A DNA stretch of 64,000 bases from Arbacia lixula (Eukaryota; Echinodermata; Echinoidea; Arbacioida; Arbaciidae): the NCBI GenBank assembly GCA_963669155.1, contig OZ022593.1:11925296-11989295 (forward strand), given 5' to 3'. The position numbers were made by a program, and so were the translations under genes. The notes beneath the pieces were generated by a model. It was not told the DNA's origin. It made no database searches and saw only the letters and a list, made by a program, of their open reading frames with translations. Positions 43,151 through 54,661 of the stretch are shown here, in pieces (position 1 is the first letter of the stretch; each line of letters begins with the position of its first letter).

Positions 43151-44039
43151 AATGAGCGACTTTGGTTTTGGTGGGTACTAACTTCAACAATGGAGTCACG
43201 CGGAGAGCAAGGTCTATTTATTTGTTTGATTAATCGTACCGTGATCAATATTGAACTCAAATACGTAAATGAGATTAAAATACCTGTAATATCTATATTT
43301 TAACACAGCTTACGAGCAAAACCTAGGAGTGATTGAACGACGGGCAATAGATGACAAAAACGTACCGAACCGTACTACAAAACGTCAGATAATGTAACTG
43401 TTGTATCACAGTGTCCAACCTGATATTACATCGCATCATATTTTGTTGGCATGGTAGGAAGATGTGGAAAACATGAGTGGAGAGGGGATGAGAATAGAAA
43501 ATAAGAGAAAGGGAAACGGTAATGAAGGATGAAAAGGAGATGAAGACGAAACAAAAAAATATGAAGAGGGGGGATTTCGTAAGATAATGAATTAAAGAAA
43601 GCATACAGAGGGTTTTTTCGTTGCTGTTTTTTGCTCCATCTTTTGATGTATTTCGAAATGTATCTTAATGATAATAAGCGTGATCCTTTTACAAAGTCAT
43701 GAAACTTTACAGGAAGAGTGAAAAACTATCCTTGTTTACGTTTGAAACACCCAGTTTTATAGACAACATAAGTGTATACTTACATACCGTATCGAAGCGG
43801 GCAATGAGTGGGTCAGCGCATCGCTGTAGAGCGGGCCGCAATGTGATCTGGAATAAACCACTCCGTACTTGCAATGTGCGCGTGAGCAGATTATTGCTGG
43901 TAGAAAATGAAAAATGAATGGTCAATCTCACAACTCACATAGTAAATTGGGCATTCACTAGATAGATACTCGACCACATTTCAATTTATTATCATGCAAA
44001 TAAGGCAACAGTTATTCAGCCCTGAGAAGGTAGTGAAAG
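43151..44039. other. Unassigned non-coding stretch
   Basis: No recognisable gene or repeat. Short overlapping frames on both strands near 43700-43930 show no motif. Confidence 0.4.
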
Positions 44040-44800
44040 AACATTTCGCCATGTGGATCTGTTCTATGGTTGTTCCAGGGAGTTGTTACGAAGGAGTAGA
44101 AACTCGGGCATAATATATGCAAACATCTGTATGGGTTCTAAAGCGTGCTCATGAATGTCAAAAGAATTCCATAATCATGACAATGCTTTGATGTTCCATG
44201 TGCCGAGCCGACATTTAGCTGATGTCAACTTGAAAAGAAATTTCTTTAATTTCCCATTTATCTGTAGACGTTTTATTTTTGACAAATTTGTTTGCAAACT
44301 TTAAGGAAGTTAACGGCATATAATGACAGATCCTTTACTGTGCTTTTGTTTCGAAAAGTATTGAGGAGTCATTAAAAATCGGACATAAAAGCTATTTGTA
44401 TTACTTACAAAATTGACCAATTTTTTTCACTTTCCGACAACTTGTGCATTTGGGGGATTCAACCACTCTCAAAATTACATATCAAGTTGTGTATTATCAT
44501 TAACGGCGTTTGTGTGTGTTTGCGTGAAACAGAGATATTTCACTTGAAAAACTTGTTTATTTGTGTTTGCTGATACCTGTTATGCTCATGGAAGTATTAA
44601 TGCCATTAACAGAACGGGACAAGCGAAATGAGACTGTACATTTCTTTTGTTCTCTCTGAGAAACCGTTGCCACACAATCATGTTCATAATTGTTCAAACA
44701 CCTGAACAGCACCTGTTGAGAACACATAACTTTTCAGCGGCTTGGCACATGGGTTCAAAGGAAGAAAATTGCTTCATATCCTTCCATAACACATCCCTGG
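44040..44800 (+). repeat. Dispersed repeat, partner of 4740-5120
   Basis: GCGTGCTCATGAATGTCAAA, TCAACTTGAAAAGAAATTTC, TTGTTCTCTCTGAGAAACCG and CATGGGTTCAAAGGAAG are complements of blocks at 4740-5120. This copy has about 400 bp of extra interior. Confidence 0.5.
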
Positions 44801-44826
44801 TTGTTCCAGGCACACTGTCTTTACAC

Positions 44827-45323
44827 CCATCATCCAACACAAAAAAATCAAATATTCTTTTGGATCACACTAAAATACCAGAATTTAATAGGATGATCTT
44901 CAGATTCACAACCAACATTCGGATAAAGTATTTCCAATACAAAGTTTTCAATAGAATTGTGTTTTTAAATGATACTTTATTCAAACTAAAGATCACCAAT
45001 ACCGAGTACTGTACATTTTGTTATACTGTTTAGGAAACAATTGAACACCTCTTTTACTTCTGTAATTTTAGTAGAAATATTTGGAGTAAAACAGAAACGT
45101 GGATATCATCTCCTAGGTTTGTTCTTAGATTTACTCCACAGAATATTTTGTTTGGATATAAAGAAAAGCGAAATGATGCCTTGAATTGTATTATCATTTT
45201 AGTAAAACAACAATTATACTTCTCGAGGTTGAACAAGACTGTACCCGATTTTAAGAAGATTCAGAAGGTAATACAAACAAATTATTTAGATGAATGTTAT
45301 ATTTATGATATGAATGGGAATTA
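44827..45323 (+). pseudogene. C-terminal fragment of a LINE reverse transcriptase (zf-RVT), with a stop
   Basis: The frame reads IKYFQYKVFNRIVFLNDTLF, then YCTFCYTV, a TAG at 45031-45033, and then ETIEHLFYFCNFSRNIW in the same frame. The C-X2-C followed by H and C in an ETIEHLFYFC context is the zf-RVT motif found after the RT of L1/Tx1-type LINEs. The ORF ends near 45323. No RT core or endonuclease lies upstream, so the copy is 5'-truncated and dead. It is a different lineage from the LINE at 50655. Confidence 0.8.
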
Positions 45324-45654
45324 AAAGGACAGATTTTACTTTGAAATGGAGTATGTTGAAACATTTGTTTGAATAATGTATATGATTTGACTTCTGTAAA
45401 CGTGTTCATTTTTTTTTTTGGTAAATAAACTTGCCCATTGGGGCGAAAATATGTAAAAATAAAAATCATCCACCACAGCTTCTTAAAAAAGATCCCAGTC
45501 AGCGGTCTAGTAATATTTATTCAGTGGATTTTCCGACCATGATGTAATTACGAACTGGTCTCCCGTAGTCTCGGTCTCTAGGCAACAGGAGCCGCTAGAT
45601 TTTGAGAAGACCCGTCCTTCATACCTTACTCCAAATCTAGCGACCAACATGGTT

Positions 45655-45720
45655 GCTATTCTAATATTGTGGTGAAGGAAGTTTTCTGTCATTTTCCGCG
45701 GTATTTATACGATTTTTTTG
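45655..45720. repeat. Diverged repeat shared with 23540-23640
   Basis: TATTCTAATATTGTGGTGAA and CCGCGGTATTTATACGATTTT match loosely. Confidence 0.35.
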
Positions 45721-46064
45721 TTCTGACTTGCAAAAGGATTGCCATACCTTTAATACTATGACAATACACCGAATAATACCTTCAAAACTTACAAAATAGC
45801 TCGTGTGATCACTCACACGACACACTCTTGACATTTGACCCCGAGGGTACATAGAGAGAGAAGAAATGAATTCCAAATCTTTCAATCGACCATTTTCGTT
45901 ATACATGCAAGTTGCATGTCGTCAAACCCCAAGTCTTGTCCGAGGTTTGTCCGAGTAGCAACACGATACAGATGAATGTCATATAACATGCTATTTAGCT
46001 GACGGGGTCAAAGTTTCAAGTTTTGAAAGCTGGTTATTTTGTGGAGTAGGCCAATAATGTGCAT

Positions 46065-46531
46065 TGGGATAGTTCACATTGAAGATGAGTTGTTTTCTGT
46101 TCTCAATAAAAGCAGAAACATGAAAAAACATATTGGTAAAGGTTTGACGAAAATTCGTCTAAGGATAAGAAGTTATGTGATGTCAGGTGCGAAGTGCTCT
46201 CCCATACGCATGCAGTACGATTCCATAAATATTTTCCTTTTTTTAACAACGAAATGATTTGCTTTCATACATGAATATGTGTAAATACGTATTCCTAATG
46301 ATATGCACAGGTACAAGGATGCCTATCTTTTCGAGAAAAATGCATATTTTCCAAAACAAAAAAGTACACAACATAATGTTATGTGAAAGCACGTGATGTC
46401 ACAAGATTAAAACTTCAAAAGATTATAACTTTCTTATCCTTTGACAGATTTTTATCAAATCTTCGCTAATATGTTTTTTTCATGTATGTGCATTTATTGA
46501 AAACAACTGAATTTCAGGGTGATTTATCCCT
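46065..46531. mobile_element. Family A MITE, near full length
   Basis: GGGATAGTTCACATTGAAG at the left and CAGGGTGATTTATCCCT followed by TTAA (46532-46535) at the right. It is 467 bp, the same as the complete intronic copy. The inner TGACGTCA motifs have decayed to ATGTCA. Confidence 0.75.
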
Positions 46532-46535
46532 TTAA

Positions 46536-47100
46536 GAAGATTGTAGAGAGAAAAAAAGCATATGATGCACAGAAGACAGCTGTCCCTTTGTCATATTAAT
46601 ATATACGATAAAAATTTGATGAAACGTGACACGTGCATTGTTGAGATATAGATGCCACAAAAAGTGGGGGGGGGGGGCATGGAATGAAAATAAATAAATA
46701 ATAAAGGAAGAAAGAAAATTCTAACGAAATTAGATTTGTTGATTTGTCGTTTACTACAGACCACCTAAAAAAAGAACCCAACAAGTAAAAGTACGTAAAT
46801 TCAGGACTTTTAGGAATAAAAATGACCCCAACGTGACGTCACCACCACGACCCCGCCAATGAGATACAACCTTTGGTAGCTCAGAAGAGCCCTCGAGCTG
46901 ATCGTTTATTTCTGAAAGATTGTCCAAATAGCACCTGTCTTCACTGATCAAACGGGTACAGGACCTTATGCTGTGGAAAATTCCTGACTTTATTTGACAG
47001 TCTAATACTAACGTCATTTGTGTTTGTTAGTGAATTGTCAGTTTCAATCATTTTATCTTTGCTTATAAACGGTTCAAATTCTTTATCCGCACTAAGATTT
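46536..47100. other. Unassigned non-coding stretch
   Basis: A G-run near 46665 and otherwise ordinary sequence; nothing recognised. Confidence 0.4.
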
Positions 47101-47142
47101 TAACTTCAAAATTGCGCTATATAAGAATGGATTATTATTATT
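47040..47142 (+). mobile_element. 3' tail of a LINE or SINE
   Basis: GCGCTATATAAGAATGGATT followed by ATTATTATTA is a 3' end commonly seen on CR1/L2-like elements and their SINEs in marine invertebrates. The GGTTCAAATTC upstream could be a tRNA-type B box. Only a short fragment is visible. Confidence 0.45.
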
Positions 47143-47427
47143 ACTGAGCGTGATCCCAAGCCTCAAAATACCTAAGCATACAGAAGCACACCAACAATGA
47201 GATACTCACAAACAACCACTTCACTGTCATGGTTTTTGTGTGTACGGCTACACGATGTTCTCTCAAAATAGAAAATGGATTATGATTCAAATCAATTGAC
47301 AAATTTCACTGGATTACTTCTATTATTTTACTTAAGAACATTGTCATTGTTACCGTAACAAGTATTACTTTTTACGACCCGACATAAAGTGTGCGGGGAG
47401 AGGGGCCTGATCGAACACCCACCCCCC

Positions 47428-47430
<3 letters not shown>

Positions 47431-47471
<41 letters not shown>
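47431..47471 (+). repeat. (CA)n microsatellite
   Basis: About 20 CA units, followed by (CAC)n/(CCA)n. Confidence 0.9.
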
Positions 47472-47472
<1 letters not shown>

Positions 47473-48474
47473 ACCACCACCAACACCAACACCACCACGG
47501 CAAATAGGGGATACACCCCCGTCATTTGAAAAATCGCGATCTTAGCAAGTGTACATGGGCCTAGTGATTCCTTGTATGATAGATGTGTTCCTTTGGAAGT
47601 GCCATCAAAGCTGTGGTACATCAAATCAAGATCGATTTGACTGTGTATTTAGTGGTGATACAGCGTCACCAAAGAGCTACAGATTTAATCGCCCAAGGGA
47701 GTACATGCATTATCCATGCATTTTCTTTGTTTGCATAGGCGTCAATTAGTCCAGCGGCAAAGCTCGATATCTTGACCTAATTTCACTTTTGTATAGTAGC
47801 AACAAAATTGTTACTCTTGTAGAATGAGATATTTTACACAAAAATTTGGATATTGAGCCCTCTCAAATTTTGTCCTGGAAAGCCATGGCGGCCATTTCAC
47901 AAAACGGCCGCCATGGAAGAGTAAAATTGACCATAGTGCTATATATATAGCTCTATGGTATTAACCAATTTTCATAGATGACATTTGAATTGTATATTTT
48001 CACACATCATATAAGGTGTCATATTAAAGAGGGTTAAATTCACTACAAGATATTGTCAGATTTAGCGGGATTTCGGGCGATTTGTATGCGGCATTTGGGC
48101 AACAAATGTGATTTTTTTTTTACAATGTTTCCCCAAAATCTGAATTTTTATGTTACACACAGCGGTACTTATTGGGTCTACATGCCTTTTGTGTGTAGTA
48201 CTGACCTATTGTATCCACTTTTTTCTGTAAAACACAAGTTATCATGGGCCTTCATCAATGTATCAGTCTTTGGTACAGAGATGGATCAGCATACTGGTGA
48301 TGTTAAAGTATATTGATATCCTAGCCTGACACTGGTCAATTAAATATGTTAACCGTACATTAATACGTACACAACGCAACATCATTCATTTCTGCATTAT
48401 TTAGTGTTTGCTACACAATATATAGCTTTAAAATGATAACACTATATGCTGCACTGGCCTTGATCTATACTATG

Positions 48475-49037
48475 ACATCACAAAAAGCTGCCATCACGAA
48501 CAAATTGACCTCTTTTCTTTAGGGTAATCAACTTTCTTGCTTCTTCATGTGTGTTATTTCGATGTTGTGGCTTACTATGATGAGTATTAATTGGCAGTAT
48601 AGCACCTTCCTGCATCCTTTGATACATCCATGTAACACGATCCTCTTCATTGAAAAATGTCAGTCTGGATGAGACTATTGCTTTAGTAACTGTTTGCTCA
48701 TCATCTAGAGAACATTCAAATCGTAATGTTTGCAAGGACAGCAGAAGGAATACTTGTTGTTTGTTTTAGGATGCAAGGGCTGTAGTGAGAGAAGGTCCAT
48801 GCACGATTATCCAGCTTTCCTAGATCAGGCTATTTGGGAATCAGCAGCTAATGACATAATTCTGGTAGTAGTCCCTACTTGCTCGAGAAGGTCCCTATGC
48901 AATGTCAGTATCGTTTTTACCAGCATAACCTCGACTGAAGATGTATTTGAACCAGTCATTATTGCTGCAGAAGCAAATACAATAACTTGTCCGTGTATTT
49001 GCCAGTCAAGCGATGGGTAAAGGGCTTCAGAGGGCAT
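48475..49037 (-). pseudogene. Broken coding-like segment on the minus strand
   Basis: Two minus-strand frames read like real protein but are separated by stops and a frame change. The upstream one (49037-48825) has IMTGSNTSSVEVMLVKTILT and ends at a stop after SLAADSQIA. The downstream one (48735-48478) has LDDEQTVTKAIVSSRLTFF, RVTWMYQRMQEGAILPI and HEEARKLITLKKRGQF. The protein was not recognised; a degraded transposon ORF or processed pseudogene is possible. Confidence 0.4.
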
Positions 49038-49049
49038 TATGTAGTTTCC

Positions 49050-49720
49050 AGTTCAACCGTCGCTTCATAAATGTTATTACAGACCCCTATAAAGGTGTAC
49101 CCATTATTGTAACAATGCTAGTGTGAATAATATGGATATTTACTCGTTCAGCTCCATTCAGGACAAAGTCCAAAAGTGTACAAGATCGTTCATGTACTAG
49201 CCGTATTTTACGTCAGTTGTAGTGACAGAGATTAGGTCAAGATTAGGGTCCACATGTTTATCCTTCATGTTAAATTTTGTACAATGTTAAAGGTTTTCTT
49301 GGGGCATGCTATTATGATCTGTTCGCGTGCTACTATATCATCCTGCGACAGAGATAGGGGATAGTTATATTGCGCAGTTCAATATCCGGTTGTAAACCAC
49401 TGGCAAACAAGATCAAGATCATTAGTGATGATTCTCCAAGAACCTTTGATAAATCTATATTTGCACCCATTTTTTTTCACCGAATGTGCAATCCAAGCTA
49501 TTTGGAATCTGGAAAGGTGTGGACATTGACATTTGGTTGAAGTCACACTCATACTTTTGATCCAAAGTAAATGTGAGTTTTTACTATTGGGCTCAAAATC
49601 TCAACTCAACAAATTAGACATTGATTCCATTTCCACCCCAGGCAACAACATTCCCGTAACAAAATCATGTCGCAACCTTAGTGTTGTTTTTACTCCGATA
49701 TATCCCACCTAGCAAGCTGA
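49050..49720. other. Unassigned non-coding stretch
   Basis: No recognisable gene or repeat. Confidence 0.4.
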
Positions 49721-49724
49721 CGTC

Positions 49725-50465
49725 AAGCCGATATCGGCAGTCGTCGGCGAGATCGCGGTCGGCAAACTGACGCCGCGCCATCATCGGGCCGATGTGAGAA
49801 ATATTTTGGGAGCAATGGCAGTCAAATAAGTCGTTATTTGGTTGTGAATTCATGTCGGGCCGACATCATCTTTCCGACCTAATTGCGATATCTCAATGCC
49901 GACGTTGTGCCGACATCGCGCCAATGTCGTAAGTAGTGACATTTAAACATATCGGGAAGTGGTTCAAAATGTGACGTCGGGGCGACGTTATTATTCCGAC
50001 TTAATTTTGATATCGCAAACCTGCCGCTGTGCCGGCATCGCACCGATGTCGTAAGTAGACACATATCGGGAAATGGCTGAAGATATTAATATTGATATAA
50101 ATATTGATGTCGGGCCAACATCAATATTTCGACCTTATTTGGATATCTCAAAGTTGACGTCATGACGACATCGCGCCAATGTCGTAACTAAAGACATTGA
50201 AACATGTCGGGAAATTGTAAAATTGTGATGTCGGACCGACGTTATCATTCCGACTTCATTTCTATATCTAAAATAATGACGTCTTGACAGCATCACGCCA
50301 CTGTCGAAACTACTGAAATTGAAAAGTTTCGAGAAATGGTTGAAAATGTGAAATGGGGCTGGCATTAATATATCGATCTAACTTCAATATATCAAAGCTG
50401 ACGTCGTGCCGACATCGCGCCAATGTCGTAACTAGTGTCATTTAAACATGTCGGTTAATGTTTTA
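49725..50465 (+). repeat. Diverged tandem repeat, about 122-bp unit
   Basis: The anchor CCGACATCGCGCCAATGTCG and its variants fall near 49912, 50034, 50165, 50287 and 50410, so the spacing is about 122-131 bp. A more diverged unit lies before 49800. Each unit has GATGTCGG(G/A)CCGACxT, TTTCGACCT...GATATCTC, TGACGTC and AACATGTCGG. Short GTCGG/CCGAC palindromes fill each unit. Confidence 0.8.
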
Positions 50466-50647
50466 AAAAAGTGGCAGATGTCCATCCAGAATTAACGGTC
50501 ACTAAATCATACTAGTTGTGGTAATTATGTTGTGGAGTAGTAGCTGTAGATTAAGCTGTGGTATGCGATCTGTATAGTGGTAGCATGAAAATAACTATAA
50601 AGTCAACTGTATTCACACATCTCTGCGAGGCGGCTAGAAAGAAATGA

Positions 50648-51202
50648 ATATCACGTGTAAACTTTTTACTTGAACTGGAAAAGAGGGACGCCAGAATTGC
50701 CCAGCTGGAGCAGCGCCTGGCAACCGCTGAGGCTCGGACTGAGGAGCTGGAGCAGTACTCCAGGAGAAATTGCCTGGTTGTGCACGGCATCCCCGAGAAG
50801 GAGCAAGAGGACACAGACAGCCTCATCTGCAACCTCGCCACCAAGCAGCTTGAGGTTGGACTCCGGCCGGAGGATCTCGACCGTTCGCACCGGATCGGAG
50901 CGAAGGGTCGAAAGGACAAACAAGGCCGCCCATTGCCACGTCCCCTCATCGTGAAGTTTGCAAGGTACGGTCCCAGGGCGACTTTCTACGCCGCCAGATC
51001 AAAACTTAAGTCGACAAGAATTTATGTCCACGAGAACCTGACCAACGAACGACAAAGACTGCTCCTGAGGGTCAAAGATCGTTACCCAGGGCCTGCCAAT
51101 AAGGTATGGACCCAAGACGGCAAAATCAAAGTCAGGACACAAAATAACAAGACAGTCTTTGTCAGTTCTGAGAAACAATGGTCAGAGCATTGTAAAACAT
51201 GA
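50648..51202 (+). CDS. LINE ORF1 RNA-binding protein, N-terminus missing
   Basis: ORF1 proteins bind element RNA during retrotransposition. The frame opens after a TGA at 50645 and shows a coiled-coil-like stretch (ELEKRDARIAQLEQRLATAE) followed by an RRM-like domain: CLVVHGIPEKEQEDTDSLIC, LDRSHRIG, RPLIVKFARYGPRATFYAAR and IYVHENLTNERQRLL. It stops at 51202. No proper start ATG is available, so the N-terminal part was lost with the 5' truncation. The downstream GTG at 50780 is not a credible start. Confidence 0.75.
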   Translation: MSRVNFLLELEKRDARIAQLEQRLATAEARTEELEQYSRRNCLVVHGIPEKEQEDTDSLICNLATKQLEVGLRPEDLDRSHRIGAKGRKDKQGRPLPRPLIVKFARYGPRATFYAARSKLKSTRIYVHENLTNERQRLLLRVKDRYPGPANKVWTQDGKIKVRTQNNKTVFVSSEKQWSEHCKT

Positions 51203-51428
51203 ACATGACGCCTGTAGACTCTGTCCTCGACTTAATGAAATGTTTATATGTGGTGGTGGGTTTATGTATGATATGTTATTTCTGTAACAACCTGTCTTGT
51301 ACTACTCTTGCTCATTATTATCATTACAGCAAACGTTATACCAAATGTTCCTCTTTTGCTTTTGAGGCGGTTTCCTTCCATAAAAGCTCTCAATTTGCCA
51401 TGCATGTACCTGTACCGTTCCACGTTAA

Positions 51429-54419
51429 ATGTTTGATATAGCAGATGACATAGAAGATTACTTGGAAGGAACATGTGACTATTACTTTACCGATACCTTT
51501 AATGCAAACATTGATGCAAATAAATGTGACAGACAATTGTCTATTTTTCACCTAAATGCCCAAAGCTTACCCGCTAAATATGATGCGATTTGTGACTACA
51601 TAAATAATCTAAACCACAAATTTTCAATATATGCTTTTTCTGAGACATGGTTCAAATCTGATGTACCGTCTATTTACAATATAAAAGATTATACACTTGT
51701 TCATAAATCACGTGAGGGGAGACGGGGAGGTGGCGTTTGTATGTATGTCAATGCTTTATTTTCATTTCGTGAGAGAAATGACTTAGTTTTCTGTAACGAA
51801 TCTACTGAAACTTTGTTCGTTGAAATTGATCTGAAACATGGAAAAAATGTTGTAATTGGTGTTGTGTATAAAGCCCCTAACTCAGACCCTGTGTCATTCA
51901 ATGAAATGCTTGGAGAGTGTGTAGAAACCATAGCTAGGGAAAATAAGTTATGTTACATTGTTGGTGACTTCAATTTTGATATATTGAAATATACTGTAAG
52001 TTCTCATACCAATGACTTCTTAGGTGTTATGTATAGTCACGGCTTCTATCCTCTTATTACTAAACCTACTAGGAAAACGTCAACTTCGCACACATGTATT
52101 GATAACATCTTCACTAATGTTTATGGTAAACCGATCACACCTGGTATTTTCATTACTGACCTGTCTGATCATCTCCCTGTATTTCAATTAACAACACTTG
52201 ATGCAAAATTGCATAATGTTCAAATGCAATATGACAACGAATTGTTTAATAGTAACGTGGACCACAGGGAATTGAATCGTAAATTATGTTGTGTGAACTG
52301 GTCAAGTGTTACAAATTGTGATGATGTATCCAAATCACATGCCTTTTTTATGAACACGCTCAAAAAACTTCATGATGATTGTGAATATAAAGACGGAAAG
52401 ACAACTCGTGTATTTAAAAAGACACGAAAAAAAGAAACAATTAGGAAACCTTGGATTACTAGAGGTATTTTGAAATCTATCAACAAAAAACAGAGATTAT
52501 ATTGGAAACATACCAATGATCCGTCAGGAAATAATGAAAGAGTATACAAATGTTATAGAAACAAATTAAATGATATTATTCGCTCTTCAAAACAAAAATA
52601 TTTCATGAATTTAATAGAAAGAAATAAGTCTGATATTTATAAGACTTGGCAGACAATAAATCAAGTACTGGGCAAACACAAAACTCGTAAACTGCCGAAT
52701 TATATAGAAATACTTGGGAAGAGAATTGAAGATGAAAAGGAAATAGCTGACGCCTTTAACTACTATTTTTGTAATATTGGTGTAAATATATCAAAACAAG
52801 TCCAAAATGGGTCAAAACACTTTAAAGATTATTTGAACCCAAGAACACCTGTAAGCATATTCTTTACCCCTACAAACGAATCGGAGATCATCGAAATCAC
52901 TAAACGTCTTAAAAACACGTCTTCCCGCGGTCATGATGGAATTAGTGCGAATTTTTTAAAGAAGATTATCTATTGTATTTCTAAACCACTTTGTCATATA
53001 TTTAATCTTTCGCTTTGTTCTGGGGTTGTCCCGGATTGCTTTAAAATAGCTAAAGTAGTCCCTGTGTATAAAAAGAAGGAAGAAAGTCTCATTGAAAATT
53101 ATCGACCCATTTCACTCTTATCAGCTCTATCAAAGATTCTAGAACGAATCGTATATAAACGACTGTATAAGTACTTGATGGATAACAATGTATTGATAAA
53201 TGAACAATTTGGGTTTAGGCCTTTATTTTCAACAGAGACTGCTTTACTTCATGCCCTGGAGAAAATCACCTCGTTCTTAGATAAGAAAGAGAAGCCTCTT
53301 GCTTTGTATATTGATTTGAGTAAGGCGTTCGATTCATTGGACCATGACATCTTACTGAGCAAACTTGATCTCTATGGAATCCGGGGTGTACCACTACAAT
53401 GGTTCAAAAGTTACTTACATAATCGTAAACAATACACTACTTTTAAAGGTGTCAACTCAAATACCATGTTGTTGAATTGTGGGGTTCCGCAGGGAAGTAT
53501 CTTAGGGCCACTCTTGTTCCTTTTATATATAAATGACATCATAAACTCGTCGAGTGTCCTCAATTTTGTAATATATGCTGATGATATAAATCTGTTTGTA
53601 TCGCATTCTGATGAAGAGCAACTTAATCATATTGTGAACAATGAATTGAAAAATGTATGTGATTGGTTTAAGGCCAACAAATTACAACTAAATGTGGAAA
53701 AGACAAAATATATGTTATTTCAGTCGACCAAGGCCACTACAATGTGTAATATGACTATTAGATATGATGATAGTATTATTTCAAGGGTAAATTCCACAAA
53801 TTTCTTGGGGGTCATAATTGACGACAAACTTTCGTGGAATGACCATGTGGACCACATCTACAGGAAGATTAGCATGTCATTAGGGATGCTTTATAAAGTA
53901 CGTGTAATACTTCCCAGTAAGATTCTTTGTACGATATACAATGCCCTTATACTGCCTTATCTGGATTATTGTAGCCTGGTCTGGTCAGGCACGAGTTCAA
54001 AAAATCTAACCCGTTTATTTGTTCTCCAGAAGAAAGCCATTCGATTATGTACCAACTCAAATCACCTTGCCCATTCTTCTCCACTTTTCAAAGAAGTACA
54101 TACTCTAACTATTCATGATCGCATAGCGTTCAAACTCGGAGTTTTTGTTTTCAAATTTCTAAATGGGTTATTGCCACATGTTTTTACAGATTATTTTGTA
54201 CAATATTCCCAAACCCATACTTTTAATACTCGTAAAAGTGATAATTTTGTCCTGCCGTTCTGTCGTTTGCATCTAACACAATCAAATTCTATCCAGTTTA
54301 AAGGAGCGAAATTTTGGAACTCTTTTGATTCAAATATAAAAAATCTTAATTCTATCAGTAACTTCAAAAGCCAATTAAAAAAAACACTTCCTGTCTCTTT
54401 ATTAGTAATAACTTACTAA
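51429..54419 (+). CDS. LINE ORF2: AP endonuclease and reverse transcriptase
   Basis: This protein nicks the target and copies element RNA into the nick; 996 residues, uninterrupted. The endonuclease takes the first 260 residues: SIFHLNAQSLPAKYD, FSETWF (E72), GVVYKAPNSDP, YIVGDFNFD and the final TDLSDHLPVF (SDH 246-248). The RT occupies about 510-800: YRPISLLSALSKILERIVYK, NEQFGFRP, LYIDLSKAFDSLDHDIL, CGVPQGSILGPLLFLLYIND and the catalytic VIYADDINLF (YADD 716-719). A C-terminal thumb-like region follows with YLDYCSLVW. No RNase H is present. The start ATG follows ORF1 by 226 bp. All catalytic motifs are present, so the protein could be functional even though this copy is truncated at the 5' end. 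Confidence 0.93.
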   Translation: MFDIADDIEDYLEGTCDYYFTDTFNANIDANKCDRQLSIFHLNAQSLPAKYDAICDYINNLNHKFSIYAFSETWFKSDVPSIYNIKDYTLVHKSREGRRGGGVCMYVNALFSFRERNDLVFCNESTETLFVEIDLKHGKNVVIGVVYKAPNSDPVSFNEMLGECVETIARENKLCYIVGDFNFDILKYTVSSHTNDFLGVMYSHGFYPLITKPTRKTSTSHTCIDNIFTNVYGKPITPGIFITDLSDHLPVFQLTTLDAKLHNVQMQYDNELFNSNVDHRELNRKLCCVNWSSVTNCDDVSKSHAFFMNTLKKLHDDCEYKDGKTTRVFKKTRKKETIRKPWITRGILKSINKKQRLYWKHTNDPSGNNERVYKCYRNKLNDIIRSSKQKYFMNLIERNKSDIYKTWQTINQVLGKHKTRKLPNYIEILGKRIEDEKEIADAFNYYFCNIGVNISKQVQNGSKHFKDYLNPRTPVSIFFTPTNESEIIEITKRLKNTSSRGHDGISANFLKKIIYCISKPLCHIFNLSLCSGVVPDCFKIAKVVPVYKKKEESLIENYRPISLLSALSKILERIVYKRLYKYLMDNNVLINEQFGFRPLFSTETALLHALEKITSFLDKKEKPLALYIDLSKAFDSLDHDILLSKLDLYGIRGVPLQWFKSYLHNRKQYTTFKGVNSNTMLLNCGVPQGSILGPLLFLLYINDIINSSSVLNFVIYADDINLFVSHSDEEQLNHIVNNELKNVCDWFKANKLQLNVEKTKYMLFQSTKATTMCNMTIRYDDSIISRVNSTNFLGVIIDDKLSWNDHVDHIYRKISMSLGMLYKVRVILPSKILCTIYNALILPYLDYCSLVWSGTSSKNLTRLFVLQKKAIRLCTNSNHLAHSSPLFKEVHTLTIHDRIAFKLGVFVFKFLNGLLPHVFTDYFVQYSQTHTFNTRKSDNFVLPFCRLHLTQSNSIQFKGAKFWNSFDSNIKNLNSISNFKSQLKKTLPVSLLVITY

Positions 54420-54445
54420 TGATAAATTTTTAGTGCGTGATATGG

Positions 54446-54661
54446 AGTGCCGAGGTGTGACGTCGTTTGAGCATAGTTGCCGGGACAACTGGTTCTAAAC
54501 TATGCGGATCGAGCAAACGGCGATTATCACAGCGGGGGCTGTGATAGGGATTGCCCGAAACTAAACCGATAGACAATATCGGACCGCTAAGCCTCTCACA
54601 GTAGTGAGTTTGAACAGTTTGTCTTGACAACATGCTCATGCGGCGTCACCACTTCGGTGCT
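54446..54661 (-). mobile_element. Family H MITE nested in the LINE 3' region
   Basis: AGTGCCGAGGTGTGACGTCG at the left is inverted as GGCGTCACCACTTCGGTGCT at the right; TTTGAGCATAGTTG pairs with CAACATGCTCAT inside. Its 216 bp lie 26 bp after the ORF2 stop. GGTCCGATATTGTCTATCGG and GGGCAATCC in the core recur at 62820-63021. Confidence 0.75.

Noticed and set aside
47065-47080. GGTTCAAATTC as the B box of a tRNA gene
   Set aside because: No A box or cloverleaf arms could be fitted; it sits in a LINE/SINE-like 3' tail.
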